NCBI GenBank assembly: GCA_964244495.1
Contig: CAXTIU010000003.1
Location: 124,001-188,000, forward strand
Direction: 5' to 3'
Source of the DNA: RH-AL1 sp964244495
GTDB taxonomy: Bacteria > Pseudomonadota > Alphaproteobacteria > Rhizobiales > Beijerinckiaceae
Length of the DNA stretch: 64,000 nt
Shown here: piece after piece, positions 35,713 through 44,773 of the stretch
Numbering within the stretch: position 1 is the stretch's first letter
Layout of the letters: every line of letters begins with the position of its first letter
Program-made: the position numbers and the translations under genes
The notes under the pieces: model-generated
Told to the model about the DNA's origin: nothing
Seen by the model: the letters and a program-made list of their open reading frames with translations, nothing else
Databases searched by the model: none

Positions 35713-37584
35713 ATGTCCGGCCACAGGCAAGTTCCGCGCGTCGCGGCGATCGGCGCCCATGGCGCGATCGGCAACCTTCGTTCGATGGCGCTCGTCTCGA
35801 CGACCGGCTCGATCGACTACCTGTGTCATCCCAACCTCGACTCGCCCACCGTGTTCGGCACCCTGCTCGACCCGGCGGGAGGGGGTGCCTTCAGCATCGG
35901 GCCCGACGACGACCACCGATGGCGCACGCGGCAGATCTACATCCCCGACACCAACGTCCTGATCACCCGCTTCATGGACGACGCGGCCGTCGTCGAGATC
36001 ACCGACCACATGCCGATCATGGCCGCCGACGGGCCACGCAGCGCCATCGTCCGCCGCGTGCTCTGCGTGACGGGCGAGGTCGCCCTGACCGCCCGGTGCT
36101 GGCCGCGCTTCGACTACGGCCGCGACGGCGTGCCCCGCGTCACCCTCGATGCCGACAGCGCCACGTTCACGCCCAACCGCGCGACCGACTCCGGGCCGCT
36201 GCGCCTGCGCTCCAGCGTGCCCCTGAGGGCGGATCGGCACGGCGCGGCGGTCGCCGCCTTTTGCCTGAAGGGAGGCGAGAGCGCGAACTTCGTCCTCGAA
36301 TGCGGCCACGAGAAGCCGAGCGACGGCGACGCCCTGAAACGTTTCATCGACGATTCGTTCACGCAGACGATCGCCTACTGGCAGAGCTGGTCGGCGCATT
36401 CCTCCTACAAGGGACGGTGGCGCGAGCACGTGAACCGGTCCGCGCTGGTGCTGAAGCTCCTGTGTTCGGCGGACCATGGGTCGATCGCCGCCGCCGGCAC
36501 CTTCGGCCTGCCGGAGAAGCCGGGCGGCAGCCGCAACTGGGACTATCGTTTCTGCTGGATCCGCGACGCCGCCTTCGCCACCTTCGCGCTGATGCGGCTC
36601 GGGTACGTCAGGGAAGCCGCCCATTTCAACGAATGGGTCGCCGCCCGCGCCGACCGCAGCGAGGCCGGCGAACTGCAGATCCTGTACCGCCTCGACGGCA
36701 ACCGGGAGGCGGCGGAGAGCGAGCTCGCCCATCTCGCCGGCTACGGGGGCGCCAAGCCGGTGCGCATCGGCAACGCCGCCGCGAGCCAGCTGCAGCTCGA
36801 CATCTACGGCCCGCTGCTCGACTCGATCTACCTGTCCGACAAGCACGGCGTGCCGGTCACCTACCGCACCTGGGAGCGCACGTCGCGGACGCTCAACTGG
36901 GTGTGCCGGAACTGGGACAGGCCCGACGCCGGCATCTGGGAGATCCGGGGTCAAGAGCGGCATTTCCTGTCCTCGCGGCTGATGTGCTGGGTCGCCCTCG
37001 ACCGTGGGCTGCGGCTCGCCGCCAAGCGCTCGCTGCCGGCCGAGGAGGCCGCCAAGTGGCGGGAGAACCGTGACCGCATCTACCGCGACATCCACGAGAA
37101 CTTCTGGGACGCGCGGCGCGGCGCCTTCGTGCAGTACAAGGGCGGCAAGACGCTCGACGGCTCCGTGCTGCTGATGCCGCTGATGCGCTTCATCTCCGCC
37201 AAGGACCCGCGCTGGCTGTCGACGCAGCGGGCGGTGGAGGCGGAACTGACCTCCGACGTCCTGGTGCGGCGCTACGAGACGGGGGCCACCGGCAACGTCG
37301 ACGGGCTCGACGGCGACGAGGGCGCCTTCACGCCCTGCTGCTTCTGGCTCGTCGAGTGCCTCGCCCGCTCCGGCGACGTCCGCCGCGCCCGGCTGCACTT
37401 CGAGAAGCTGGTCAGCTACGCCAACGACCTCGGGCTGTTCTCGGAGGAGATCGGGGTCGGCGGCGAGCAGCTCGGCAACACGCCGCAGGCGCTCACCCAC
37501 CTCGCGCTGATCAGCGCCGCCTACACGCTCGACGGCGAACTCGACCGCATGCCGATCCCGCGGGACAGCTGGCGGCAGTACTAG
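35713..37584 (+). CDS. Glycoside hydrolase family 15 protein (glucoamylase/trehalase-like)
   Basis: A 623-residue GH15 enzyme. The N-terminal beta-sandwich (about 15-230) begins IGAHGAIGNLRSMALVSTTG, followed by the (alpha/alpha)6 barrel with NWDYRFCWIRDAAFATFAL near 275, typical of the family, and the second catalytic Glu region LFSEEIGVGGEQLGNTPQA near 580. Prokaryotic members of this branch act as glucoamylases or as alpha,alpha-trehalases; the sequence does not separate these. ATG 35713 is selected because GGGAGGGATTG precedes it; ATGs at 35692 and 35695 are alternatives. No signal peptide, so cytoplasmic. Confidence 0.88.
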   Translation: MSGHRQVPRVAAIGAHGAIGNLRSMALVSTTGSIDYLCHPNLDSPTVFGTLLDPAGGGAFSIGPDDDHRWRTRQIYIPDTNVLITRFMDDAAVVEITDHMPIMAADGPRSAIVRRVLCVTGEVALTARCWPRFDYGRDGVPRVTLDADSATFTPNRATDSGPLRLRSSVPLRADRHGAAVAAFCLKGGESANFVLECGHEKPSDGDALKRFIDDSFTQTIAYWQSWSAHSSYKGRWREHVNRSALVLKLLCSADHGSIAAAGTFGLPEKPGGSRNWDYRFCWIRDAAFATFALMRLGYVREAAHFNEWVAARADRSEAGELQILYRLDGNREAAESELAHLAGYGGAKPVRIGNAAASQLQLDIYGPLLDSIYLSDKHGVPVTYRTWERTSRTLNWVCRNWDRPDAGIWEIRGQERHFLSSRLMCWVALDRGLRLAAKRSLPAEEAAKWRENRDRIYRDIHENFWDARRGAFVQYKGGKTLDGSVLLMPLMRFISAKDPRWLSTQRAVEAELTSDVLVRRYETGATGNVDGLDGDEGAFTPCCFWLVECLARSGDVRRARLHFEKLVSYANDLGLFSEEIGVGGEQLGNTPQALTHLALISAAYTLDGELDRMPIPRDSWRQY

Positions 37585-37690
37585 ACGGGATCGTCCCGGA
37601 GCGCCGCGACCTCGAACCGCTTGGAACGGCGGGAGGGAGCGGGTAGAACCAGGCGTTGGGACGGAGGTTTGCTCCGAAGGAAAGCATAGC

Positions 37691-38536
37691 ATGGCGCAGG
37701 AGCACGACGGATCGCAGGAGTCGGAGCCTTCGACCCCGGCGGGGTTCGACCACGCTCCATCCGAGATCCTCGGGCCGGAGGTCGCCAAGTCCGAGGTCGC
37801 CAAGCCCGAGGTCGTGGAGCCCGAGGTCGTGGAGCCCAAGATCACGCAGGCGGCCAAGGGGTCGCCCCGGGATGCCATCGTCGAGGCCTTGATGGAGCTG
37901 GCCGGCGAGCGGTCCTGGGAGGACATCTCCATCACCGACATCGCGACGCGCGCCAACGTCTCGCTCGCCGACTTCCGCGACGCGTTCCCGTCGAAGGGCG
38001 CTGTGCTGGCCGGCTTCTCGCGCAAGGTCGACCGCACCGTGCTGGAGGGCACGACCGACGACCTGATGGGCGAGCCGGCCAAGGAGCGGCTGTTCGACGT
38101 GCTGATGCGCCGCCTCGACGCGCTGGCCCCTTACAAGCTCGGTCTGGAGGGCATCGACGAATGGATCGTCCGCTCGCCGCTCGCCGCCGCCGCCGTGAAC
38201 CGGGTCGAGATCAATTCCATGCGCTTCATGCTGGAGGCGGCCGGCATCGAGTCGGAAGGGCCGGTCGGCGCGGTGAAGCTGCAGGGCCTCGTGCTCGTCT
38301 GGTCGCGGGTGCTGCGCGCCTGGTTCCGCGACGACGACCCCGGCCTCGCGCCGACCATGGCGAAGCTCGACGACGAGTTGACGCGCGGCGCCCGGATCGT
38401 CGGGCGCGTCGAGGACGTGAGCCGGCTCACCACGCCCCTGCTCCAGCTCGCCCGCGCGATGTTCGAGCGCCGGCCCGACTATCCCCGCGAGACCACCGCG
38501 AGCTACGCCAAGACCGAGGAGCCGACGGCGTTCTGA
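37691..38536 (+). CDS. TetR-family transcriptional regulator with N-terminal repeat linker
   Basis: A 281-residue regulator. Residues 1-55 are a low-complexity acidic tail with four 5-residue units (EVAKS, EVAKP, EVVEP, EVVEP). The TetR helix-turn-helix follows at about 58-105 (AIVEALMELAGERSWEDIS, ITDIATRANVSLADFRDAF). The C-terminal ligand domain resembles COQ9/TetR hybrids of alphaproteobacteria (LDALAPYKLGLEGI, LVWSRVLRAWFRDDDPGLAPTM). Target genes are unknown. ATG 37691 has AAGGAAAGC upstream. Confidence 0.82.
   Translation: MAQEHDGSQESEPSTPAGFDHAPSEILGPEVAKSEVAKPEVVEPEVVEPKITQAAKGSPRDAIVEALMELAGERSWEDISITDIATRANVSLADFRDAFPSKGAVLAGFSRKVDRTVLEGTTDDLMGEPAKERLFDVLMRRLDALAPYKLGLEGIDEWIVRSPLAAAAVNRVEINSMRFMLEAAGIESEGPVGAVKLQGLVLVWSRVLRAWFRDDDPGLAPTMAKLDDELTRGARIVGRVEDVSRLTTPLLQLARAMFERRPDYPRETTASYAKTEEPTAF
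37778..37837 (+). repeat. Four 15-bp tandem units in the TetR gene
   Basis: Units start at 37778, 37793, 37808 and 37823; each is GAGGTCG followed by CCAAG(T/C)CC or TGGAGCCC. The last two are identical. Because the unit is a multiple of three, changes in copy number would lengthen or shorten the acidic linker without a frameshift. Confidence 0.85.
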
Positions 38537-38614
38537 GGCCGCGCTCCCCGCCGGTCACGTCCCTCACCGCATCGGCGCGTCCGGAAAGCGCCGCTCACGT
38601 TTCGGACCGGCGCT

Positions 38615-39265
38615 TCAGGCGGCGACGGTCGCGCCGACCGGGCAACTGACGCCGGTGCCGCCGAGCCCGCAATAGCCGCCGGGGTTCTTGGCGAGGTACT
38701 GCTGGTGATAGGCTTCCGCGTAGTAGAACGTCGGGGTCGGCACGATCTCCGTGGTGATCGGGCCGAAGCCGCCCTTCGCGAGCACCGGCTCGTAGGCCGC
38801 CTTCGCCTCGCGGGCGATCGCCTGCTGCGCCGCGTCGCCGTACACGCCGGAGCGGTACTGGGTGCCGGCGTCGTTGCCCTGGCGCATGCCCTGCGTCGGG
38901 TTGTGCCCCTCGAAGAAGCGGCGCACGAGGTCGGCGTAGCCGATGACCTTGGGGTCGTAGGCGACGAGCACCACCTCGTTGTGGCCGGTGCGGCCGGAGC
39001 ACACCTCCTCGTAGGTCGGGTTCGGCGTGTCGCCCCCGGCGTAGCCCACCGCCGTCACGTGGACGCCGGGCAGGGTCCAGAACATCCGCTCGGCGCCCCA
39101 GAAGCAGCCGAGGCCGAAGATCGCCGTCTCGACGCCTTCGGGGAACGGCGGCCTGAGGGGCCGGCCGTTGACGTGATGGCGGTCGGCGGTGGGGGTCGCC
39201 GCCGCGCGGCCCGGCAGGGCTTCGGCGGCGGTCGGCAGGGTCGTCGGCTTGCGGAAGGAAAACAT
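38615..39265 (-). CDS. msrA: Peptide-methionine (S)-S-oxide reductase
   Basis: A 216-residue MsrA that repairs oxidised methionine. The catalytic motif GCFWG has Cys54; GYAGGDTPNPTYEEVCSGRTGHNEVV and FWEGHNPTQG-like FFEGHNPTQGMRQGNDAGTQYRS are core family segments, and the resolving Cys residues lie in the C-terminal GYCGLGGTGVSCP. The N-terminal 40 residues (MFSFRKPTTLP...) are the usual extended form of this subgroup, without a signal peptide. No msrB nearby. Confidence 0.95.
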   Translation of the reverse strand: MFSFRKPTTLPTAAEALPGRAAATPTADRHHVNGRPLRPPFPEGVETAIFGLGCFWGAERMFWTLPGVHVTAVGYAGGDTPNPTYEEVCSGRTGHNEVVLVAYDPKVIGYADLVRRFFEGHNPTQGMRQGNDAGTQYRSGVYGDAAQQAIAREAKAAYEPVLAKGGFGPITTEIVPTPTFYYAEAYHQQYLAKNPGGYCGLGGTGVSCPVGATVAA

Positions 39266-39361
39266 CGCCTCTCCTCTACGCGCTTCGACGGCGGTGCGGC
39301 CGGAGCGCCTTTCCCGGAGATGGGCACCGGCCGCCGGCCGCGCAATGCGACGCGGCGCACT

Positions 39362-39679
39362 TCACCGCCGGCTGTAGCCGATCTTGGGCGCCGGCCGGCG
39401 GGTGAGCGCCAGCAGCACGAAGCCGACGATGCCAAGCACGAGCCACGCCGGCAGCAACAGGATCGTCACCAGCACGGGGTCCCACAGCAGCGGGGCATGG
39501 GTCTCGATGAAGGTGTGGGCCTTGACGAAGGCGTCCGGCGCCAGCGCGGTGGCCGTGCGGCCGAGCGGCAGGATCTCGGTGGAGCGCGCGGCGACCGAAC
39601 GCGTGCCGTCGACGACGAGCGACACGAAGGCGCCCGCCAGGGCGAGAAGGCCGACGAAGCGGAAGAACAATCGCAGCAT
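39362..39679 (-). CDS. Small two-helix membrane protein
   Basis: A 105-residue hypothetical protein with one N-terminal hydrophobic helix (FFRFVGLLALAGAFVSLVVD), a central segment ARSTEILPLGRTATAL..., and a second helix (LVTILLLPAWLVLGIVGFVLLAL) followed by a basic end. The two-helix layout and the G-T-R-S...LG pattern are familiar from small conserved Hyphomicrobiales proteins, function unknown. It stands alone between msrA and the rpmH operon. Confidence 0.65.
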   Translation of the reverse strand: MLRLFFRFVGLLALAGAFVSLVVDGTRSVAARSTEILPLGRTATALAPDAFVKAHTFIETHAPLLWDPVLVTILLLPAWLVLGIVGFVLLALTRRPAPKIGYSRR

Positions 39680-39856
39680 GGGTCGGCCAAGGCGGCGGGC
39701 GGACGACCTTGCCGCGCAAGACGTGCGCCCGCTGTTCAGGGCTTAGGATAGGCTCCTCGCGCGGTCAATTGGCCGCCGGCGACACCATCCCGTGCCGACG
39801 GCCGGGGGCCGGACCGGTCGCCGCGCGGGCGCCGATGGCGGACGGCCCCGGATAAA

Positions 39857-39886
39857 TTGACTCGCGCGCCGGCTTTCCCCTATAAG
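39857..39886 (+). promoter_or_regulatory. Sigma-70-type promoter of the rpmH-rnpA-yidC operon
   Basis: TTGACT (39857-39862) and TATAAG (39881-39886) are separated by 18 bp, the clearest housekeeping promoter in the window, and lie about 160 bp upstream of rpmH. The leader that follows contains a 16-bp direct repeat. Confidence 0.7.
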
Positions 39887-39894
39887 TCGCGCCG

Positions 39895-39925
39895 AACGAC
39901 AGGCTTTGGAAACGACAGGCTTGGA
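39895..39925 (+). repeat. Direct repeat in the rpmH leader
   Basis: AACGACAGGCTTTGGA (39895-39910) is followed at once by AACGACAGGCTTGGA (39911-39925), one base shorter. It sits right after the expected transcription start. Confidence 0.85.
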
Positions 39926-40048
39926 GCTGCCGCCTCGCGGACGCCCGAGCCCTGCGCTCGTCACGGCCCCCACCCGCTGTTTTGACTGCCCGCGACGCCG
40001 GCTCAAGGTCCCACGGGACGCCGCGTCGACAGGGTCGGAGTTCCCAAC

Positions 40049-40183
40049 GTGAAACGGACGTACCAGCCTTCCAAGATCGTGCGCAAGCGCCGCCACGGGT
40101 TTCGCTCGCGCATGGCGACGGTGGGCGGCCGCAAGGTGATCGCGACCCGTCGCGCGCGCGGCCGCAAGCGGTTGTCCGCCTGA
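40049..40183 (+). CDS. rpmH: 50S ribosomal protein L34
   Basis: A 44-residue basic protein, MKRTYQPSKIVRKRRHGF at the start and RRARGRKRLSA at the end, a complete bacterial L34. The start is GTG at 40049, preceded by GTCGGAG. It heads the classical rpmH-rnpA-yidC cluster. Confidence 0.97.
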   Translation: MKRTYQPSKIVRKRRHGFRSRMATVGGRKVIATRRARGRKRLSA

Positions 40184-40189
40184 CGGACC

Positions 40190-40225
40190 GGCAAGACCCA
40201 ACGGATCGGCAAGCCCCAACGGATC
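40190..40225 (+). repeat. 18-bp tandem repeat between rpmH and rnpA
   Basis: GGCAAGACCCAACGGATC (40190-40207) and GGCAAGCCCCAACGGATC (40208-40225) differ at one base. They start 7 bp after the rpmH stop. Confidence 0.88.
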
Positions 40226-40276
40226 AGTAAGGGCCGGCGCGTTCCACGCGGTCGGACACGCGAGAGGGTTTACGCG

Positions 40277-40822
40277 ATGCGGGACCCGTCCGACATGCCC
40301 GGGGACGCCCGGCGGCCGACCGTCCGGGGCGAGGCGCCCCGAGCCGGGTCGGACGCGCCGATGTCTGTGCCGCCGGTGCTGGTTCGGTTGAAACGGCGCG
40401 CCGACTTCCTCCACGCCGCCAAGGGCAAGCGTTGGCATGGCAAGGCCCTGAGCCTGCACGCCGCGCCCGCGCGGAGCCGGGAAACGCGAGACGGCGATCC
40501 GGCGGTCGCCCGCGTCGGGTACACCCTGACGAAGAAGGTCGGCAACTCCGTCGTCCGCAACCGCGCCCGGCGCCGGCTCCGCGAGGCGGTCAGGCTGTCG
40601 GGCGACCTGCCGGCACGGGCCGGGTACGACTACGTCATCGTCGGGCGGATCGACGCCGTCCGCGTCGCCTTCGCCGCGCTCAAGCGCGAGGTCGGCCGGG
40701 CGCTCGGTGACGTGCACGGCGCCCGCCCCGGCAGGGCCAAGCCCCACGCGCCGGGACCCCACGATCAGAAGCCGAACACAGCCAAGCCGAACACACCAAA
40801 GCCTCGCACCATCAGGCCCTGA
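40277..40822 (+). CDS. rnpA: Ribonuclease P protein component
   Basis: A 181-residue protein, longer than the usual about 120. The core starts at LKRRADFLHAAKGKRWHGKAL and contains the RNA-binding RNR motif in SVVRNRARRRLREAVR. It assists RNase P RNA in tRNA 5' maturation. ATG 40277 has GAGAGGG upstream and gives a 35-residue disordered N-terminal extension; ATG 40361 would remove it but lacks a ribosome-binding site. The C-terminal tail is a repeat-derived PKP-rich stretch (NTAKPNTPKP), from a 15-bp DNA duplication at 40769-40798. Confidence 0.93.
   Translation: MRDPSDMPGDARRPTVRGEAPRAGSDAPMSVPPVLVRLKRRADFLHAAKGKRWHGKALSLHAAPARSRETRDGDPAVARVGYTLTKKVGNSVVRNRARRRLREAVRLSGDLPARAGYDYVIVGRIDAVRVAFAALKREVGRALGDVHGARPGRAKPHAPGPHDQKPNTAKPNTPKPRTIRP
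40769..40798 (+). repeat. 15-bp tandem units at the 3' end of rnpA
   Basis: AAGCCGAACACAGCC (40769-40783) and AAGCCGAACACACCA (40784-40798), with a partial third unit. They encode KPNTA/KPNTP in the disordered tail. Confidence 0.85.
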
Positions 40823-40839
40823 AGGATCAGGCTCACGCC

Positions 40840-42774
40840 ATGAAACCCGACACCAAGAACTATTACCTGGCCCTGGCCCTCTCGATCCTCGTCGTGTTCG
40901 GCTGGAACTATTTCTACGGCAAGCCGAAGCTCGATCAGGCCCACCAGGCGCAGGTCGCGCAAGGCACCGGGGCGAACCCGCAGATGCCGGGCGTCACCGG
41001 CGCGCCGGGCGGGCTGCCGCCGCAGACGGTGAACGCGCCGCCCCAGGGCGGCATCGCGCCCGAGACGCCCGTGGCGCGCCGCGACCGCGCGACCGCGCTG
41101 GCCGAGAGCCCGCGCGTCGCCATCGACACGCCGAGCCTGGCCGGGTCGATCGCGCTCAAGGGCGCGCGCCTGGACGACCTCGCCCTCAAGGACTACCGGG
41201 AGACGGCCGACAAGAACAGCCCGAACATCGACCTCCTGTCGCCCTCCGGCGCGCCCGGCGCCTACTTCGCCGAATCCGGATTCGTCGCGCAGCCCGGCAC
41301 CGGGGGGAGCGCCGACGCCTTGAGCCTGCCCGGTCCCGACACGTTGTGGACCGCCCCCGCCGGCGCGAAGCTGACCGTGGCCACGCCGGTCTCGCTGACC
41401 TGGGACAACGGCCACGGCCTCGTCTTCACGCGCACGATCAGCGTCGACAAGGACTACATGTTCACCGTGACCAACAGCGTCGCCAACGGCGGCGGGACGC
41501 CGGTCACGCTGTCGCCCTACACGCTGATCGTGCGGCAGGGCCTGCCGGCGACGTCGGGCTATTCCGTGCTGCACGAGGGCTACGTCGGCGTGGTCGGCGA
41601 CGGGCGCGTGCAGGAGCCGAACTACAAGGACGTCGAGAAGGACACCAACGGCACCCAGACGTTGCAGGGGACCGGCGGCTGGCTCGGCTTCACCGACAAG
41701 TATTTCGCCACCGCGATCGTGCCGGACCAGACGCGGCCCTTCGACGGCACCTTCTCCGCCCACGGCACCGGCGAGAAAACCTACCAGACCGCGACCCTGA
41801 ACGCGCCGCTGACGATCGCGCCGGCCGCCACCGCCGCCTCGACGACCCGCCTGTTCGCCGGCGCGAAGGTGGTGGCGCTGCTCGACCGCTACACGAGCGA
41901 GTACAAGATCGCGAAGTTCGACCGGCTGATCGACTGGGGCTGGTTCTATTTCATCACCAAGCCGATGTTCTTCCTGCTCGACGGCATCTACAAGGTCGTC
42001 GGCAACTTCGGGTTGGCGATCATCGGCATCACCGTCCTGGTGAAGGCCGTGTTCTTCCCGCTCGCCAACCGCTCCTACATGTCCATGGCCAAGATGAAGG
42101 CCGCGCAGCCGCAGCTCGCCGCCCTCAAGGAGCGCTACCCCGACGACAAGGTGAAGCAGCAGCAGGAGATGATGCAGATCTACAAGCGGGAGAAGATCAA
42201 CCCCGTCGCCGGCTGCCTGCCGATGGTGATCCAGATTCCCGTGTTCTTCGCGCTCTACAAGGTGCTGTTCGTCACCATCGAGATGCGCCAGGCGCCGTTC
42301 GTGCTGTGGATCCACGACCTGTCGCAGCCCGACCCGACCAACATCTTCAACCTGTTCGGGCTGCTGCCCTTCAACCCGACCGAGCTGCCGGTGTTCGGCC
42401 ACTTCCTCGCGATCGGCCTCTTACCCCTCATCATGGGGTTCTCGATGTTCCTCCAGATGAAGATGAACCCCGAGCCGACCGACCCCGTGCAGAAGCAGCT
42501 GTTCACCTTCATGCCGGTGATCTTCACCTTCATGCTCGGCACCTTTCCCTCGGGGCTGGTGCTGTACTGGACGTGCAACAACACGCTGACCCTGCTCCAG
42601 CAGTCGATCATCATGAAGCGCGCGGGGGTGAAGCTGGAGCTGTTCGACAATCTCACCGGCATGGTCCGCCGGCGGCCCGCGCCCGACAAGGCGACCGCCG
42701 TCGCGCTCAGCAAGCGCAACCTGAAGAACCTGGAGGCGGAAGCCGAGGGCAAGAAGATCGCGCCGGGCGAATGA
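40840..42774 (+). CDS. yidC: Membrane protein insertase YidC
   Basis: A 644-residue Oxa1-family insertase. One N-terminal helix (YYLALALSILVVFGWNYFYG) precedes a Pro-rich linker and a large periplasmic beta-sandwich (about 85-370), then five transmembrane helices with the KPMFFLLDGIYKVVGNFGLAI hallmark, the cytoplasmic hairpin NRSYMSMAKMKAAQPQ...LKERYPDDK, and MGFSMFLQMKMNPEPTDPVQ. It inserts membrane proteins alone or with SecYEG. Co-transcribed with rpmH and rnpA upstream and engB downstream. Confidence 0.97.
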   Translation: MKPDTKNYYLALALSILVVFGWNYFYGKPKLDQAHQAQVAQGTGANPQMPGVTGAPGGLPPQTVNAPPQGGIAPETPVARRDRATALAESPRVAIDTPSLAGSIALKGARLDDLALKDYRETADKNSPNIDLLSPSGAPGAYFAESGFVAQPGTGGSADALSLPGPDTLWTAPAGAKLTVATPVSLTWDNGHGLVFTRTISVDKDYMFTVTNSVANGGGTPVTLSPYTLIVRQGLPATSGYSVLHEGYVGVVGDGRVQEPNYKDVEKDTNGTQTLQGTGGWLGFTDKYFATAIVPDQTRPFDGTFSAHGTGEKTYQTATLNAPLTIAPAATAASTTRLFAGAKVVALLDRYTSEYKIAKFDRLIDWGWFYFITKPMFFLLDGIYKVVGNFGLAIIGITVLVKAVFFPLANRSYMSMAKMKAAQPQLAALKERYPDDKVKQQQEMMQIYKREKINPVAGCLPMVIQIPVFFALYKVLFVTIEMRQAPFVLWIHDLSQPDPTNIFNLFGLLPFNPTELPVFGHFLAIGLLPLIMGFSMFLQMKMNPEPTDPVQKQLFTFMPVIFTFMLGTFPSGLVLYWTCNNTLTLLQQSIIMKRAGVKLELFDNLTGMVRRRPAPDKATAVALSKRNLKNLEAEAEGKKIAPGE

Positions 42775-42810
42775 CCGGCGCCGGGGTCTCGAACCCGTGA
42801 GTGACCGGCC

Positions 42811-43485
42811 TTGAGCGAGGGCGAGGCGGCCGACTTCACGGAAGCCGGGCGGCTGCTGTTCGCCGCCGAATGCCAGTTCATCTGGGCGGCGGCCGCCATC
42901 GACGGGCTGCCGCCGCCGGGACCGCCCGAGATCGCCTTCGCCGGGCGCTCCAACGTCGGCAAGTCCTCGCTGCTCAACGCGCTCACCAACCGGAAAACAC
43001 TGGCGCGCACCTCCAACACGCCCGGCCGCACCCAGCAGCTCAACTTCTTCGCCCTCGGCGAGGACGGAGGTGAAGACGGCGTGCGGGCGCGGCTGCGGCT
43101 CGTCGACATGCCAGGCTACGGCTACGCCGCCGTCTCCAAGGAGAAGGTCGCGAGCTGGACCGCCCTGATGCACGGATTCTTGCGCGGTCGGGCGCCCCTG
43201 GCCCGCGTGTTCGTGCTCGTCGACGGCCGGCACGGGCTGAAGGCGGTCGACCGCGAGATGTTCGACATCCTGGACAAGGCCGCGATGTCCTACCAGGTGG
43301 TGCTGACCAAGCGCGACGAGGTGAAAGCGTCGGCGCGGGACGCGGTGGTCGCCGCGACGCTGGCCGAGCTGCGCACCCGCGTCGCCGCGTACCCGTCCGT
43401 GATCTTCACCTCGGCCGAGACCGGCGAGGGCATCTCGGAGCTGCGCGCGGCGGTGGCGCTGCTGCTGCGCCAGCGCGGGGCGTGA
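42811..43485 (+). CDS. engB: Ribosome biogenesis GTP-binding protein YsxC/EngB
   Basis: A 224-residue GTPase needed for 50S assembly. G1 GRSNVGKSS lies near residue 45, switch I TPGRTQQLNFF, G3 DMPGYGYAAV, and G4 LTKRDEVK. TTG at 42811 is used because it begins immediately before the family-typical EAGRLLFAAECQFIW and no ATG or GTG is in frame between it and that segment. It follows yidC by 36 bp and is convergent with the glycosyltransferase (10-bp gap). Confidence 0.94.
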   Translation: MSEGEAADFTEAGRLLFAAECQFIWAAAAIDGLPPPGPPEIAFAGRSNVGKSSLLNALTNRKTLARTSNTPGRTQQLNFFALGEDGGEDGVRARLRLVDMPGYGYAAVSKEKVASWTALMHGFLRGRAPLARVFVLVDGRHGLKAVDREMFDILDKAAMSYQVVLTKRDEVKASARDAVVAATLAELRTRVAAYPSVIFTSAETGEGISELRAAVALLLRQRGA

Positions 43486-43495
43486 GGGCGGCGCG

Positions 43496-44716
43496 TCACA
43501 CCGGCACCGCCTGGCGCTCGATCACCTCCGTGTAGGCGTCGAGCGTTTCCCGCGCCATCCGCTCCACGGCGAAGCGCTCGGCGGCCTGCTTGCGGGCGCG
43601 CAGCGCCAGCGCGTCGCGACCGCTGGCCCCGAGCGACAGCGCGGCGCGCAGCGCCTCGGCGAGCAGGGTGGGGTCGCTCGGCGAGACGCGCCACCCCGTG
43701 CGCTTGGCCGGCTCGACGTCGGGGGGCGCCAGGATCGTTTCGGGTACCGCGCCGAGGTCCGAGACCACGGCCGGTGTCCCCAGCGCCTGCGCCTCGACCA
43801 CGATCCGGCCGAACGCCTCCGCCTCGATCGAGGGCACCACCACCACGGCGGCGGCGAGCAGCGCCGCCGGCATGTCCGCGCAGGCGCCGACCCGGCGGAT
43901 GCGGTCGCCGAGCCGCGCCGCCTTGACCGCGTGGTCGACGTCGCGGCCGGCGCCGCCCCTGCCCTCGCCGACCAGCACCAGCTTCACGTCGCGCAAGCCC
44001 CCGGCGACGAGCTGGCCGACCGCCTCGATGAGCACCTTGTGGCCCTTCCACACGCTCGGCCGCGCGGCGAGCAGGATGATGCGCTCGTCGGGGGCCACCT
44101 GCCAGCCGTGGCGAAGCGCCTGCACGCGCGACGCCGCGATCGCGCCCGGATCGTACGACCGGAGGTCGACGCCGGGTCGGACCAGCACGACGCGGGTGGC
44201 GGCGTGGGGGTAGAGGCTGGCGATGGTCGCGGCGGCGAACTTGCTGCCGGCGAGCACCGCGTCCCCCTTCGCCATCACCGAGTCGTAGCGCTGCTTGACG
44301 ATGGACTGGCCGGGCGACAGCTGGTGCAGGCTGGTGACGAACGGCGTGCGGCTGGCCCGCGTGCCGCCATAGGCGACCCAGCCGGTGAGGCGGGAGCGGG
44401 CGTGCACGAGATCGACCTGCTCGCCCGCGATGAGGCCGCGCAGCCTGCGCCCGTTGAACAGCATCATGAGCGGGTTCCTGGCCCGGGTGGGGAACGGCAC
44501 CCAGATGCCGCCCTTGGCCTGCAGCTCGCTGACGAGGCTGCCGGCCGGTGCCGCGACGAGGGGGCGGGCGCCGGCCTCCGCGAGGGCGGCGGCGACATCG
44601 ATGGCGGCCTGGTCGGCGTCGGGCGCGTCGAGCGAGGCCACGAGCTGCAGCACGGTCCGCCCGGCGAGCCGATGGGTGCCGCGGCGATGGAGGGAGAAGC
44701 CGAAATCCTCGTTCAT
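43496..44716 (-). CDS. Glycosyltransferase family 4 protein
   Basis: A 406-residue GT-B retaining glycosyltransferase. The N-terminal acceptor domain includes LQLVASLDAPDADQAAIDVAAAL and VDLVHARSRLTGWVAYG; the C-terminal donor domain has LAARPSVWKGHKVLIEAVG, LVLVGEGRG and VVPSIEAEAFGRIVVEAQALGTPAVVS, the last being the E-x7-E nucleotide-sugar motif. This type typically acts in lipopolysaccharide or polysaccharide synthesis. No other polysaccharide gene is next to it. Confidence 0.87.
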   Translation of the reverse strand: MNEDFGFSLHRRGTHRLAGRTVLQLVASLDAPDADQAAIDVAAALAEAGARPLVAAPAGSLVSELQAKGGIWVPFPTRARNPLMMLFNGRRLRGLIAGEQVDLVHARSRLTGWVAYGGTRASRTPFVTSLHQLSPGQSIVKQRYDSVMAKGDAVLAGSKFAAATIASLYPHAATRVVLVRPGVDLRSYDPGAIAASRVQALRHGWQVAPDERIILLAARPSVWKGHKVLIEAVGQLVAGGLRDVKLVLVGEGRGGAGRDVDHAVKAARLGDRIRRVGACADMPAALLAAAVVVVPSIEAEAFGRIVVEAQALGTPAVVSDLGAVPETILAPPDVEPAKRTGWRVSPSDPTLLAEALRAALSLGASGRDALALRARKQAAERFAVERMARETLDAYTEVIERQAVPV

Positions 44717-44773
44717 GGGGGCACGGTCGGCTAAGAGGGGACGCTGCGGGGGACACCGCGATCGGGGCGCATC

